Below are positions 6,209 through 13,998 of a stretch of DNA of 16,142 nt, one piece after another. Source of the stretch: an uncultured Candidatus Melainabacteria bacterium (lineage in GTDB: Bacteria; Cyanobacteriota; Vampirovibrionia; Gastranaerophilales; Gastranaerophilaceae); assembly GCA_934693215.1 (NCBI GenBank), contig CAKUVB010000019.1, forward strand, positions 1-16,142. The letters run 5' to 3'. Positions within the stretch are counted from its first letter, which is position 1; each line of letters opens with the position of its first letter. A program made the translations under genes and the position numbers. Below the pieces are notes generated by a model. That model searched no databases and was not told the origin of the DNA. It saw only the letters and a program-made list of their open reading frames with translations.

Positions 6209-6850
6209 ATGTCAATTTCAGCAATTCAATATCAAACAAATGCTAGTGATAAATTTGTTGCAACTAAGCAAGATGGTATGGTTAATGGTGGTAATAATGG
6301 CGTTCAAATGACTTCACCAGATATGCAAGATTTTGTCAAAAATCAAAATAATGTTTCACTAGAAAGAACTCCTCAAAATGATTCTGTAACTTTGAAAGGT
6401 GTATCAAATCAACAAGAGCAAATTCAATATAATTTTACACTTGATGATATACAAGCAACTGAAAAGAAATACAATTTTAAGAAAAAATTCTTATCTTCAA
6501 CATACAAGATGACAGGTAAAGGAGTAGATTTAACAATAAAAGACGGTTTTTTGGGTGGCAGAACAGTAAAAGGTACAGTTGATGGTAAAGATGTTAATTT
6601 AAAATTAAAAACTGACTTTGGTCTTGTTTCTTCTGACAAAGTAAAAATTTCAGGGCAAATAGGAAATAATGATGTAAAACTTGCAATGAAACCAAAATTA
6701 GGAGGTTTTTGGGGTGATTTTAAAGAAGGTGAATTGTCTGGTGAAATGAATTCAGGAGATAAAAACCTTCTACCTATAATAGCATCTATATCTGAAAATC
6801 GCTATATGATTGATTATGCGAATGCTGTTGCTATGTCAACAACTATCTAA
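6209..6850 (+). CDS. Hypothetical protein, 213 aa, with beta-rich repeat-like half
   Basis: Unrecognised. The start at 6209 follows AAGGAAGGT at a good distance. Residues 1-70 are polar and low in complexity (Asn, Gln, Ser, Thr, with NGGNNG at 27-32) and probably disordered. Residues about 90-185 form a strand-turn-strand pattern that repeats loosely: GKGVDLTIKDG, then VDGKDVNLKLKTD, then IGNNDVKLAMKPK, with G-x-x-(V/D)-x-L-x-x-K spacing. This suggests a small beta-sheet or beta-roll domain. No signal peptide, cysteine or membrane helix is seen. The gene ends tail to tail with the LysR gene, the two stops sharing CTAA (6847-6850), and no terminator lies between them. The 179-bp spacer before it shows no convincing promoter. 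Confidence 0.75.
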   Translation: MSISAIQYQTNASDKFVATKQDGMVNGGNNGVQMTSPDMQDFVKNQNNVSLERTPQNDSVTLKGVSNQQEQIQYNFTLDDIQATEKKYNFKKKFLSSTYKMTGKGVDLTIKDGFLGGRTVKGTVDGKDVNLKLKTDFGLVSSDKVKISGQIGNNDVKLAMKPKLGGFWGDFKEGELSGEMNSGDKNLLPIIASISENRYMIDYANAVAMSTTI

Positions 6851-7725
6851 ACAATTTCCTTAAACAATTCAATAAACCTTTTTGCTGGCTTGATTAGGTA
6901 TTTATCTTTTTTATAAAAAATCGAAAGGTTTCTTTTATATTCCAATCCTTTAATTTTTTTATAACAAATATTATTATCTTTTGGCAAAAATTTAACAAAT
7001 AATTCCGGTAAGAAAGAAACTCCCAAACCCTCTCTAACCATTGCATGTGCAGTTTCTGCATTATGACATTCAATAACAGAATTTATTGAGATTTTATTTT
7101 CTTCGCAAATTTTTCTTTCAAATTGTCCAAGAGATAATTCTTCTGATAAAAATATAAAATGGCAGTTATTAAACTGTTTTAAATCAATTTTTTCTTCCTG
7201 ACAACTTATTCCCATATCTTTTCTATATGCTAAAAATACGTTTTCATCACAAATATGATTTGATACATAATTCATATTATCAGGGCTTTCTGGCCCGATA
7301 TACAAATCCACCTTATCTTCTTCTATCATTGTTTTTAAAAGATGTGTAGGATATTCTTCTATTTTTATAAAACAATTTGGAAATTCTTTGTTTAGTTTTA
7401 CTAGAATTTTAGGGATAAAATAATAACACCTGTGAGAAGGTACTCCAATCACAAGTTGGGTTTTAGATTGGTTTGATATATCAGAAATTTCAATTTTTAC
7501 GTCCTCAATTTCTGCTAATATTTTCTTTGCTTTTTCAACAAAAATCTTACCGGCAAAAGTTAAGCTAATAGGATTTCTTTCAAATAATTCTACACCCAAT
7601 TCTTTTTCTAAAAGTTTTATACTTTTGCTCAAAGACGGTTGAGAAATAAATAACTTGTGTGCTGCAGTTGTAAAACTTTTTTCTTCTGCAACTTCTATAA
7701 CGTATTTCATTTGGTTTAAATTCAT
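6847..7725 (-). CDS. LysR-family transcriptional regulator
   Basis: Likely local regulator of the divergent efflux operon. The 292-aa product has the N-terminal winged helix-turn-helix of the LysR family (MKYVIEVAEEKSFTTAAHKL then QPSLSKSIKLLEKELG, about residues 6-45, then ELFERN) and a C-terminal type 2 periplasmic-binding-like effector domain (about 90-290) with VIGVPSHRCYYFIPKIL near its start. LysR proteins act as tetramers and bind a small ligand; that ligand cannot be read from sequence. A longer frame starts at 7752, but the family N-terminus (MNLNQMKYV) fits the ATG at 7725. Neither start has a Shine-Dalgarno site. A TATAAT ends exactly 6 nt before the ATG at 7725, implying a leaderless mRNA. 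The intergenic 11-bp inverted repeat is a likely binding site. Confidence 0.9.
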   Translation of the reverse strand: MNLNQMKYVIEVAEEKSFTTAAHKLFISQPSLSKSIKLLEKELGVELFERNPISLTFAGKIFVEKAKKILAEIEDVKIEISDISNQSKTQLVIGVPSHRCYYFIPKILVKLNKEFPNCFIKIEEYPTHLLKTMIEEDKVDLYIGPESPDNMNYVSNHICDENVFLAYRKDMGISCQEEKIDLKQFNNCHFIFLSEELSLGQFERKICEENKISINSVIECHNAETAHAMVREGLGVSFLPELFVKFLPKDNNICYKKIKGLEYKRNLSIFYKKDKYLIKPAKRFIELFKEIV

Positions 7726-7731
7726 ACTTTT

Positions 7732-7737
7732 ATTATA
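7732..7737 (-). promoter_or_regulatory. -10 box of lysR, leaderless geometry
   Basis: TATAAT on the minus strand (7737-7732) is followed by AAAAGT and then the ATG at 7725. The expected transcription start is the A of the start codon. The -35 is poor (TTTTTA), as expected if transcription depends on a bound activator or is weak. Confidence 0.5.
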
Positions 7738-7778
7738 TCTAAAAATTATCATTTTAAAAAAATACTATAACTATAGGT

Positions 7779-7807
7779 TATAATATCTATAAATATTAGA
7801 TATTATA
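7779..7807. promoter_or_regulatory. Probable LysR operator between lysR and the efflux operon
   Basis: A perfect 11-bp inverted repeat, TATAATATCTA (7779-7789) and TAGATATTATA (7797-7807), with a 7-bp AT spacer. It contains an ATC-N11-GAT core, close to the dyad form recognised by LysR-type regulators. It lies between the divergent genes, about 54 bp upstream of lysR and 49 bp upstream of the outer membrane channel gene, where a LysR dimer would sit. Assignment is by position and symmetry only. Confidence 0.55.
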
Positions 7808-7856
7808 CAATTAATAATCAGCAGATTATAATTATGTTATTATTTATAGGAATAAA

Positions 7857-9227
7857 GTGTTGAAAAAGGCGATTACATTATTAATATTAACGGGGTTATT
7901 TCTCCAGACACCTGTATTTGCAATACAAGATGTAAAAATAAAGGTATCAAAAACTAAAAAACAACAACAAAAAGTTTTCACCCTTTCGCCTTATTGGGAA
8001 TCTTATAATGATGAATTTTTAAACGGATATGTTGAAGAAGCTCTTGAAAACAACCTTGATATAAAAATTGCAAAAGCTAGAATAAAACAATCGGAAGCTA
8101 TTCTTGGAACAATAAAATCTGAACGACTTCCACAATTAAGTATAAATCCGTCAGTTTATCCATACAAAACTGTTTCAAAATGGACAGGAACATACGCAAG
8201 CCACAATTATTTACACTTACCTTTGCTTTTTAATTGGGAATTAGATATTTTCGGCAAGTTATCAGATAAAGTTAAATCATCTAAACTACAAGTAAAAATA
8301 AGCGAAGAAGATTTGAATATAGCAAGATTAGCTATTTCTTCAGAAGTTGTATGTTCATATTTCAATATTATTTTGTCAGATGCTCTTATCAAAAATTGTG
8401 AAGAAATGCTTTCAAACCTGAATGAAACAATCGCTCTTAAACGACAATTATATATAGGAGGAATCATACCTTATGACAACCTATATACAACAGAATACGA
8501 GCTTGTTGTTCAACAAAATGAATTGAATTCTTTAATTAAACAAAGAGAAGTTCTTTTACATCAATTCGCAGTATTAAGAGGGCTTTCTCCGGAAGCAGAT
8601 ACAAATATAGAACGCAAAACTGTAGCTAATACAGGATTTCCATTCAGTATTGATTCTGAAATAAAATCAGACTTGATATATAACAGACCTGATGTTATTC
8701 AAGCAGAGCTTGGTATCAAAAAAGCTGCAATGGATATCAGAGTTGCAAAAAAAATGTTCCTACCATCTGTAAATCTCAATGAAATGGTTGGATTTGAAAC
8801 AATTAAAGCCGGAAGAATTTTTGATTGGAATAGTACCGTATATCAGTTAGGTGCCGGTTTACTTCTTGATTTGTACACTGGTGGATACAAAATGTCTTAT
8901 CTAAAATACAACAAGGCTATTGCGACAGAACGACTTCACGCATATAACAATGTATTATTAAATGCGTTTTGTGAAATCGAAAATGCTCTATCTTGCTTAA
9001 AAGCTGATTATAATTCTTATGAACAGTTTAACAAAACTATATTAAAATCAGCACATTATTATCAAGTTGCTGATATACGTTATACAAACGGTACAGGAAA
9101 CAAAATTGATAAACTTGATGCAAGACGTCAATTTTTGATTAACCAAAGTTCTATGTACAATGCAAAAATATGTACATTAGTTGATACAGTTGATATTTAT
9201 AAATCATTAGGGAGCAGTATCAAATGA
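7857..9227 (+). CDS. TolC-family outer membrane efflux channel
   Basis: Outer membrane component of a tripartite efflux pump. The 456-aa product has a signal peptide (MLKKAITLLILTGLF, probable cleavage near PVFA/IQ at residue 23) and two outer-membrane-factor repeats: about 45-240, with LDIKIAKARIKQSEAIL, and about 260-450, with NRPDVIQAELGIKKA. These give the trimeric alpha-barrel plus beta-barrel fold. No lipobox cysteine is seen, unlike many OprM/CusC relatives. The start is non-ATG: GTG at 7857 or TTG at 7860, both after AGGA (7848-7851). GTG has 5 nt spacing, TTG has 8. It is first in the operon, overlaps the pump gene by 4 bp (ATGA) and is therefore translationally coupled. An outer membrane channel confirms a diderm organism. 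Confidence 0.93.
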   Translation: MLKKAITLLILTGLFLQTPVFAIQDVKIKVSKTKKQQQKVFTLSPYWESYNDEFLNGYVEEALENNLDIKIAKARIKQSEAILGTIKSERLPQLSINPSVYPYKTVSKWTGTYASHNYLHLPLLFNWELDIFGKLSDKVKSSKLQVKISEEDLNIARLAISSEVVCSYFNIILSDALIKNCEEMLSNLNETIALKRQLYIGGIIPYDNLYTTEYELVVQQNELNSLIKQREVLLHQFAVLRGLSPEADTNIERKTVANTGFPFSIDSEIKSDLIYNRPDVIQAELGIKKAAMDIRVAKKMFLPSVNLNEMVGFETIKAGRIFDWNSTVYQLGAGLLLDLYTGGYKMSYLKYNKAIATERLHAYNNVLLNAFCEIENALSCLKADYNSYEQFNKTILKSAHYYQVADIRYTNGTGNKIDKLDARRQFLINQSSMYNAKICTLVDTVDIYKSLGSSIK

Positions 9228-12200
9228 AAAACTTTGTAAAAATGGTTCTTAAATATCATTATACGTTTATAGTAATGGCGTTATTTATTTTGATTATGGG
9301 GATTGTAACCATATTCAAAACACCTATAGATATTTTTCCTGAAATTGATACTCCTGTAGTCACTGCCGTTTGGACATATACAGGCATGCAGGCAAAAGAT
9401 ATTGAGCGAAGAATTGTTACTATTGCTGAACGTGCATACGCATCGAATGTTAACGGTATCGAAAGAATTGAATCTCAATCTTTGTTGGGGGTTGGAGTAA
9501 TAAGAGTTTTTCTTCACCCGGGAACAGATATCAATGCTGGTATTACTCAGATTAGTGCCGCTTCACAGGTATCTATGAAAAATATGCCACTTGGTATAAG
9601 ACCTCCTGAGGTTTTAAAATATACACCAACAACAATTCCTGTTTTGCAGGTTGTTATATCTTCTGCAAAACTTCCATTACAAAAAGTTACTGACCTTGCA
9701 CAAAACAATATTAAGGTTCAGCTAACAAAGGTTTCTGGTGCTCAAGTACCACTACCAATGGGCGGTAAAGTACGTCAAATAATGGCTGATATTGATATGC
9801 AAAAACTTGAAGCTAGAGGAATGACACCGGAAGAAATTACAAAAGCGATAGCCGGACAAAACGTAATTATTCCGTCAGGTAATGCAAAAATCGGTAACAA
9901 GGATTATCTTGTAACCTTAAACAACGCACCACAAACAGTTAATGAAATGAACGATTTTCCTGTGCTTTCAAAAGCTGGAGAAATTGTTTACTTAGGTGAT
10001 GTTGCAAATATTCATGACGGTAATGCAATCCAAACAAATATTGTTCGCGAAAATGGTACACCTGGGTCTTTAATGGTTGTGTATAAAGCTGGAGGTGTTT
10101 CTTCTCTAAATGTTGTAAACGGGGTTAAAAATTTATTACCAACAATTGCAAAAACAATTCCTGAAAGTGTAAAGATGCAGGTATTGTTTGACCAATCAGT
10201 GTTTGTAAAAGCATCAATTCGAGATGTAATTTTTTCAGGTACTTTAGCAGCATTGTTAACTGCTTTGATGATATTAATATTCTTAGGTAGTGTTCGCTCA
10301 ACCTTTATTATTGCAATATCTATTCCTTTGTCCGTTCTTTTTGCAGTAATTTGTTTTTCAATGTGTGGGCAAACAATCAACATGATGTCCTTGAGTGGTT
10401 TGGGCTTGGCTATCGGTATGTTGGTTGATAATGCTACAGTTGTTATCGAAAATATACTTAGAAACAAAGAGGCTATGTCTGTTCAAGGGCAATCAATTAA
10501 AGAAGTTATTTATAAATCTGCAGCTGAAGTTGCATCACCTACATTAGTTTCTACATTGTCTATTTGTACAGTATTTGCACCAATATTTTTGATGGAAGGC
10601 TCTACAAAATATTTGTTTATACCTCTTGCAATGTCAGTTATCTTTGCGATGATTGGCTCATATATGTTATCTAATACACTAGTCCCTGTACTTGTAGATA
10701 AATTGTTGAAAAACAAAGAAGTTTTGAAACCGGATTCTATATTATATAAAGTTAATACTTGGGTTAATACAAACTTTAGCAAATTAAGAGAAGTTTATAA
10801 ATCCTTCTTGCAAAAAGATGTAATCCCAAAACCAAAACGAGTTGGTATAGTGTACGGTATTATTGTTTTATCAGCATTAGTTTTGTTACCGTTTATTGGT
10901 GAAAATTTCTTCCCAGAAGTTGATGCAGGTCAAATTAGATTACACGTATATGCTCCACATGGTACAAGAATAGAAGAAACGGCAAGAGAGTTTTCAGCTA
11001 TTGAAGAAACAATAAAACGTGTTATTCCACCAGCAGAACTTGATACTGTACTTGATAATATAGGACTTCCTGCAAGTATGATTAACCTTGCGTTTATGGA
11101 TAATTCGCAAATAGGTGTTGGAGATGGCGAAATTCTTATTGCATTGAAAGAAAATCATAAACCTACAAAACAATATGTAAAAAAACTAAGAAAAGAATTG
11201 AACAAAGAATTCCCTGATTCTACCTTCTTCTTCCAAAACGCAGATATGGTTGGTAAAATCTTGAACTTTGGTTTGGCATCTCCTGTCGATATAAAGGTTC
11301 AGGGTAAAGATTTGAAGGCAAATTTTGCTCTAACCTCAAAAATGCTTGAAGATGTAAAACGAGTTAGAGGAGTTGCTGATGCACATATTCACCAAATAAC
11401 AGATACTCCGGAGGTTAGGGTAGAAGTTGATAAAAGACGTGCATCTATTATGAAACTCTCTCAAGAAACTGTATCAGAAAATCTGTTAACAGCATTGACT
11501 TCTAGTGCTATGGTTGCCCCAAATTATTGGGTAGACCCTCAAAATGGTGTTAATTACAATTTGGTAGTTCAAGTACCTACTTATAATGTTGATACAGTGA
11601 AAAATGTAACTGATGTTCCTGTTTCTTACAACAATAATAAACCAGTAAGGCTTTCTAATATCGCAGAAGTAAGCTCAGGAACAACGGCTAGCGTTGTTAA
11701 CCACTACGATATTCAACCGATATATGACATCTTGTTAAATGTTCAAGATAGAGATTTAGCCGGAGTTACAAGAGATATAAATAAAATAGTTAAGAAATAT
11801 CAAAAAATTGCACCTAGAGGAACATTTATCAATATATTTGGACAAGCAAAATCAATGGATTATGTATTTACATCATTACTTTCAGGTTTGATGCTAGCAT
11901 TGGTTCTTGTATATTTGTTGATTGTTGTAAACTTCCAATCTTGGAGAAATCCGTTTATTATAATTACACCTGTACCTCTTGCATTATCAGGTATTATATG
12001 GATTCTGTTTGTATCTGATACGACATTTAGTGTTCAAGCATTGATGGGTTCTATTATGGCAGTTGGTGTATCTTGTGCAAACTCAATTCTTGTTATATCG
12101 TTTGCAACAGAAAAAATGAAGGAAGGATTATCTTCAATAGATGCAGCAATTGAGGCTGGTTATACAAGAATCCGTCCTGTTATAATGACGGCTTCAGCAA

Positions 12201-12385
12201 TGATTTTGGGTATGTTACCTATGGCATTAGGTATAGGTGAAGGTGGAGAACAAAACGCACCTATTGGTAGAACGGTTATTGGTGGTTTGTTGTTTGCAAC
12301 TTTTGCAACTTTGATTGTTGTACCAATGCTATTTGCAGTTATGAATAAAAATAATAAAAAACTTATAGAGGCAGAAGATGAATAA
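9224..12385 (+). CDS. RND-family inner membrane efflux transporter
   Basis: Proton-driven pump subunit of 1053 aa, the normal length of the hydrophobe/amphiphile RND group. It has TM1 at about 11-31, a large periplasmic porter loop with FPEIDTPVVTAVWTYTGM (38-55), TM2-TM6 at about 335-490, TM7 at about 541-559, a second porter loop, and TM8-TM12 at about 878-1035. TM4 holds the proton-relay aspartate as GMLVDN (Asp402, with Asn403 in place of a second aspartate). In TM10 the lysine found in AcrB (Lys940) is absent: the segment reads VSCANSILV, with Ala952 at that place. A subset of RND pumps lacks this lysine, so this points to a subfamily rather than to inactivity. The substrate is unknown. 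The ATG overlaps the upstream stop and GGGAG precedes it. Confidence 0.95.
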   Translation: MKNFVKMVLKYHYTFIVMALFILIMGIVTIFKTPIDIFPEIDTPVVTAVWTYTGMQAKDIERRIVTIAERAYASNVNGIERIESQSLLGVGVIRVFLHPGTDINAGITQISAASQVSMKNMPLGIRPPEVLKYTPTTIPVLQVVISSAKLPLQKVTDLAQNNIKVQLTKVSGAQVPLPMGGKVRQIMADIDMQKLEARGMTPEEITKAIAGQNVIIPSGNAKIGNKDYLVTLNNAPQTVNEMNDFPVLSKAGEIVYLGDVANIHDGNAIQTNIVRENGTPGSLMVVYKAGGVSSLNVVNGVKNLLPTIAKTIPESVKMQVLFDQSVFVKASIRDVIFSGTLAALLTALMILIFLGSVRSTFIIAISIPLSVLFAVICFSMCGQTINMMSLSGLGLAIGMLVDNATVVIENILRNKEAMSVQGQSIKEVIYKSAAEVASPTLVSTLSICTVFAPIFLMEGSTKYLFIPLAMSVIFAMIGSYMLSNTLVPVLVDKLLKNKEVLKPDSILYKVNTWVNTNFSKLREVYKSFLQKDVIPKPKRVGIVYGIIVLSALVLLPFIGENFFPEVDAGQIRLHVYAPHGTRIEETAREFSAIEETIKRVIPPAELDTVLDNIGLPASMINLAFMDNSQIGVGDGEILIALKENHKPTKQYVKKLRKELNKEFPDSTFFFQNADMVGKILNFGLASPVDIKVQGKDLKANFALTSKMLEDVKRVRGVADAHIHQITDTPEVRVEVDKRRASIMKLSQETVSENLLTALTSSAMVAPNYWVDPQNGVNYNLVVQVPTYNVDTVKNVTDVPVSYNNNKPVRLSNIAEVSSGTTASVVNHYDIQPIYDILLNVQDRDLAGVTRDINKIVKKYQKIAPRGTFINIFGQAKSMDYVFTSLLSGLMLALVLVYLLIVVNFQSWRNPFIIITPVPLALSGIIWILFVSDTTFSVQALMGSIMAVGVSCANSILVISFATEKMKEGLSSIDAAIEAGYTRIRPVIMTASAMILGMLPMALGIGEGGEQNAPIGRTVIGGLLFATFATLIVVPMLFAVMNKNNKKLIEAEDE

Positions 12386-13577
12386 GATAAAAACTTTTAT
12401 AAAAAATTTGTGGATTAAACTAACCAAAAATGAGCCTAAAAGAATGGCAGTCGTTGTTTTTCTAATATTTTTTATTATAGGTATTGTGCCGAAGATTGCA
12501 AGATATATAATAACTTCAATAGATTCAAGAGAGGTTGAGTATGTTGCGATAACAGAAACTCCTCAAATTCAAGACGGAGCTCCATCTATAGAGTTGTCAG
12601 GTGAATTGAAGCCTTATTATCGTACAGAAATATTTTCAAGAATAACTGGTTTTGTAAACCAAAGATATGTTCAGTTAGGTGACCATGTAAAAAAGGGACA
12701 GGTGTTAGCAACGATTGATACCCCTGATTTAGATGCAGAGGCACAAAGTGCTAGGTCTGCACTTATTTCAGCAGAAAAGCATCTTATGGAAACAAAGTAT
12801 CAGTATAATTATGCAAGTCAAACTTATGACAGATACAAAAAATCATCAGTAAATGGTGCAATATCAAAACAAGAACTAGATACAAAGTATAACGATTTCA
12901 AAACTTCTGAAATGAATTTTTTGGGTGCAAAAGCAGATGTAGAAAAAGCAAAATCAGATTTGCAACGATTAACAGCTTTGCAAGGATATAAAAGAGTTGT
13001 AGCACCTTTTGATGGTGTTATTAGTAAGTACAATATAGATGCCGGTGCAAACGTAGTTGCTGGCGGAAGTACAACAAGTACGAGTATGTTTGAAGTCCAA
13101 CAAATAAGCAAGTTAAGAACTTCTATTTTTGTTCCGCAAAATTTTGTTAGATATATCCATAACGGACAAGCCGTAGATGTATATATACCGGAAGACCCTA
13201 AGAATAAGGTTAGAGGATATATTTCTCAAATCTCTGCTAAGTTAGATAATGTTGCAAGAATTATGGAAGTTGTAGTTGTTATAAATAATGATAAAAATAT
13301 GGGTTTGTATAGCGGTCAATATGTAAAAACTAAAATTGATTTAAAAGGTATGCAAAAATTTATGACAGTAAACCCAGCTTGTATAACAACATTAGCCTCA
13401 CCTGATAGTTATGTCGCAGAGGTTAAACCTGATTCAACAATTCATTTTATACGTGTAAAACAAGGACGAGATTTGGGCGATAAGATTGAAATTCTTGAAG
13501 GCTTAAAAGGTGACGAAAGATTAATCACTAATCTAAACGATAGCTTGAAAGAAGGACAAAAAGTTAAGTTTAAGTAG
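12378..13577 (+). CDS. Periplasmic adaptor (membrane fusion protein) of the RND pump
   Basis: Links the inner membrane pump to the outer membrane channel. The 399-aa product has one N-terminal membrane anchor (about 23-41, MAVVVFLIFFIIGIV) and no lipobox. It then has a lipoyl-like half-motif (RYVQLGDHVKKGQVLATID), a coiled-coil hairpin (about 118-195), the second lipoyl half (VVAPFDGVISKYNIDAG), a beta-barrel segment and a membrane-proximal domain ending in KVKFK. It overlaps the pump gene by 8 bp, with GAGG 6 nt upstream. The operon order is channel, pump, adaptor, whereas adaptor-first order is more common. Oddity: its last 97 bp, from codon 370 through the stop, are repeated 421 bp downstream with two synonymous changes. 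The 3' end here may therefore be a replacement supplied by an inserted segment. Confidence 0.93.
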   Translation: MNKIKTFIKNLWIKLTKNEPKRMAVVVFLIFFIIGIVPKIARYIITSIDSREVEYVAITETPQIQDGAPSIELSGELKPYYRTEIFSRITGFVNQRYVQLGDHVKKGQVLATIDTPDLDAEAQSARSALISAEKHLMETKYQYNYASQTYDRYKKSSVNGAISKQELDTKYNDFKTSEMNFLGAKADVEKAKSDLQRLTALQGYKRVVAPFDGVISKYNIDAGANVVAGGSTTSTSMFEVQQISKLRTSIFVPQNFVRYIHNGQAVDVYIPEDPKNKVRGYISQISAKLDNVARIMEVVVVINNDKNMGLYSGQYVKTKIDLKGMQKFMTVNPACITTLASPDSYVAEVKPDSTIHFIRVKQGRDLGDKIEILEGLKGDERLITNLNDSLKEGQKVKFK

Positions 13578-13581
13578 TTGT
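13485..13581 (+). repeat. Direct repeat, proximal copy (3' end of the adaptor gene)
   Basis: This 97-bp segment covers the last 30 codons, the TAG stop and 4 bp beyond. It is repeated at 13906-14002 with two adjacent differences only (TC at 13532-13533 against CT at 13953-13954). They change AAT CTA to AAC TTA, that is Asn-Leu in both. Sequence on either side of the copies is unrelated. Confidence 0.97.
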
Positions 13582-13661
13582 ATCAAGTTATTAAATTGTT
13601 AAAGTTTTAATTTAATTGACTATTGTAATAAGATAATTGTTCCGCCATTTTAATAAATTTG

Positions 13662-13676
13662 ATTCTGTATTAGAAT
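13662..13676 (+). promoter_or_regulatory. -10 box and dyad upstream of the XRE gene
   Basis: A small palindrome ATTCT-gtatt-AGAAT (13662-13676) overlaps a TAGAAT -10 hexamer (13671-13676, five of six). Six bases later comes the ATG at 13683, which places transcription start on the start codon. A dyad over the promoter would suit autorepression by the XRE protein. No clear -35 is visible. Confidence 0.45.
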
Positions 13677-13682
13677 AGAAAT

Positions 13683-13910
13683 ATGGTAATTGATATTGAA
13701 AGTTTAGTTCCAAATTTTGCAATGAAAGTAAAAATTGAACGAATAAAAAGAAATTGGTCGCAAGAAGAACTTGCAGAATATTCTGAATTACATCGTACAA
13801 CAATTAGTGCTATTGAACGCAGGAAAATGATTCCAACTATTGATACTGTTGCAAGACTTTGTAATGCTTTTAATATAGAGATAGCAGATATTTTTAAATT
13901 TAATTATTGA
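13683..13910 (+). CDS. XRE-family helix-turn-helix regulator, 75 aa
   Basis: Single-domain DNA-binding protein of the Cro/C1 (XRE) type: RIKRNWSQEELAEYS (20-34) with the first HTH helix, HRTTISAIERRKMIP (37-51) with the recognition helix, then TIDTVARLCNAFNIEIADIF (52-71). There is no effector or peptidase domain. No Shine-Dalgarno site is seen before the ATG at 13683; a TAGAAT 7 nt upstream suggests leaderless expression. An internal ATG at codon 14 is a less likely start because it lacks a ribosome binding site as well. The stop TGA (13908-13910) lies inside the second copy of the adaptor-gene end, so the last codons were fixed by that junction. Single-domain XRE proteins of this size are common in mobile elements and as restriction or toxin-antitoxin controllers. 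No partner toxin or methylase is present. Confidence 0.88.
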   Translation: MVIDIESLVPNFAMKVKIERIKRNWSQEELAEYSELHRTTISAIERRKMIPTIDTVARLCNAFNIEIADIFKFNY

Positions 13911-13998
13911 AATTCTTGAAGGCTTAAAAGGTGACGAAAGATTAATCACTAACTTAAACGATAGCTTGAAAGAAGGACAAAAAGTTAAGTTTAAGTAG
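13906..13998 (+). pseudogene. Detached 3' end of an RND adaptor gene (30 codons)
   Basis: This stretch encodes the same final 30 residues and TAG stop as the adaptor gene (from IEILEGLKG to KVKFK) but lacks any start or upstream adaptor sequence. It lies in a different frame from the XRE gene that runs into it. The two differences from the intact copy are synonymous, so it was recently under protein-level selection or comes from a related strain's intact gene. It is not expected to be translated. Confidence 0.85.

Noticed and set aside
6110..6247. A 44-codon frame (MSNITKYHINDK...) upstream of and overlapping the 213-aa gene
   Set aside because: It has no ribosome binding site, overlaps the well-supported start at 6209 in another frame, and has no other coding sign.
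7726..7752. N-terminal extension of the LysR protein by nine residues
   Set aside because: It has no ribosome binding site, and the LysR N-terminus normally begins a few residues before the MKYVIEVAE-like helix, which fits the ATG at 7725.
10012..10467. 151-codon minus-strand frame inside the RND pump gene
   Set aside because: It is opposite to a strongly conserved membrane protein gene; long antisense frames are common there and nothing in it resembles a known protein.
13612..13803. 63-codon minus-strand frame opposite the XRE gene
   Set aside because: It is a shadow of the XRE gene, without a ribosome binding site or recognisable product.
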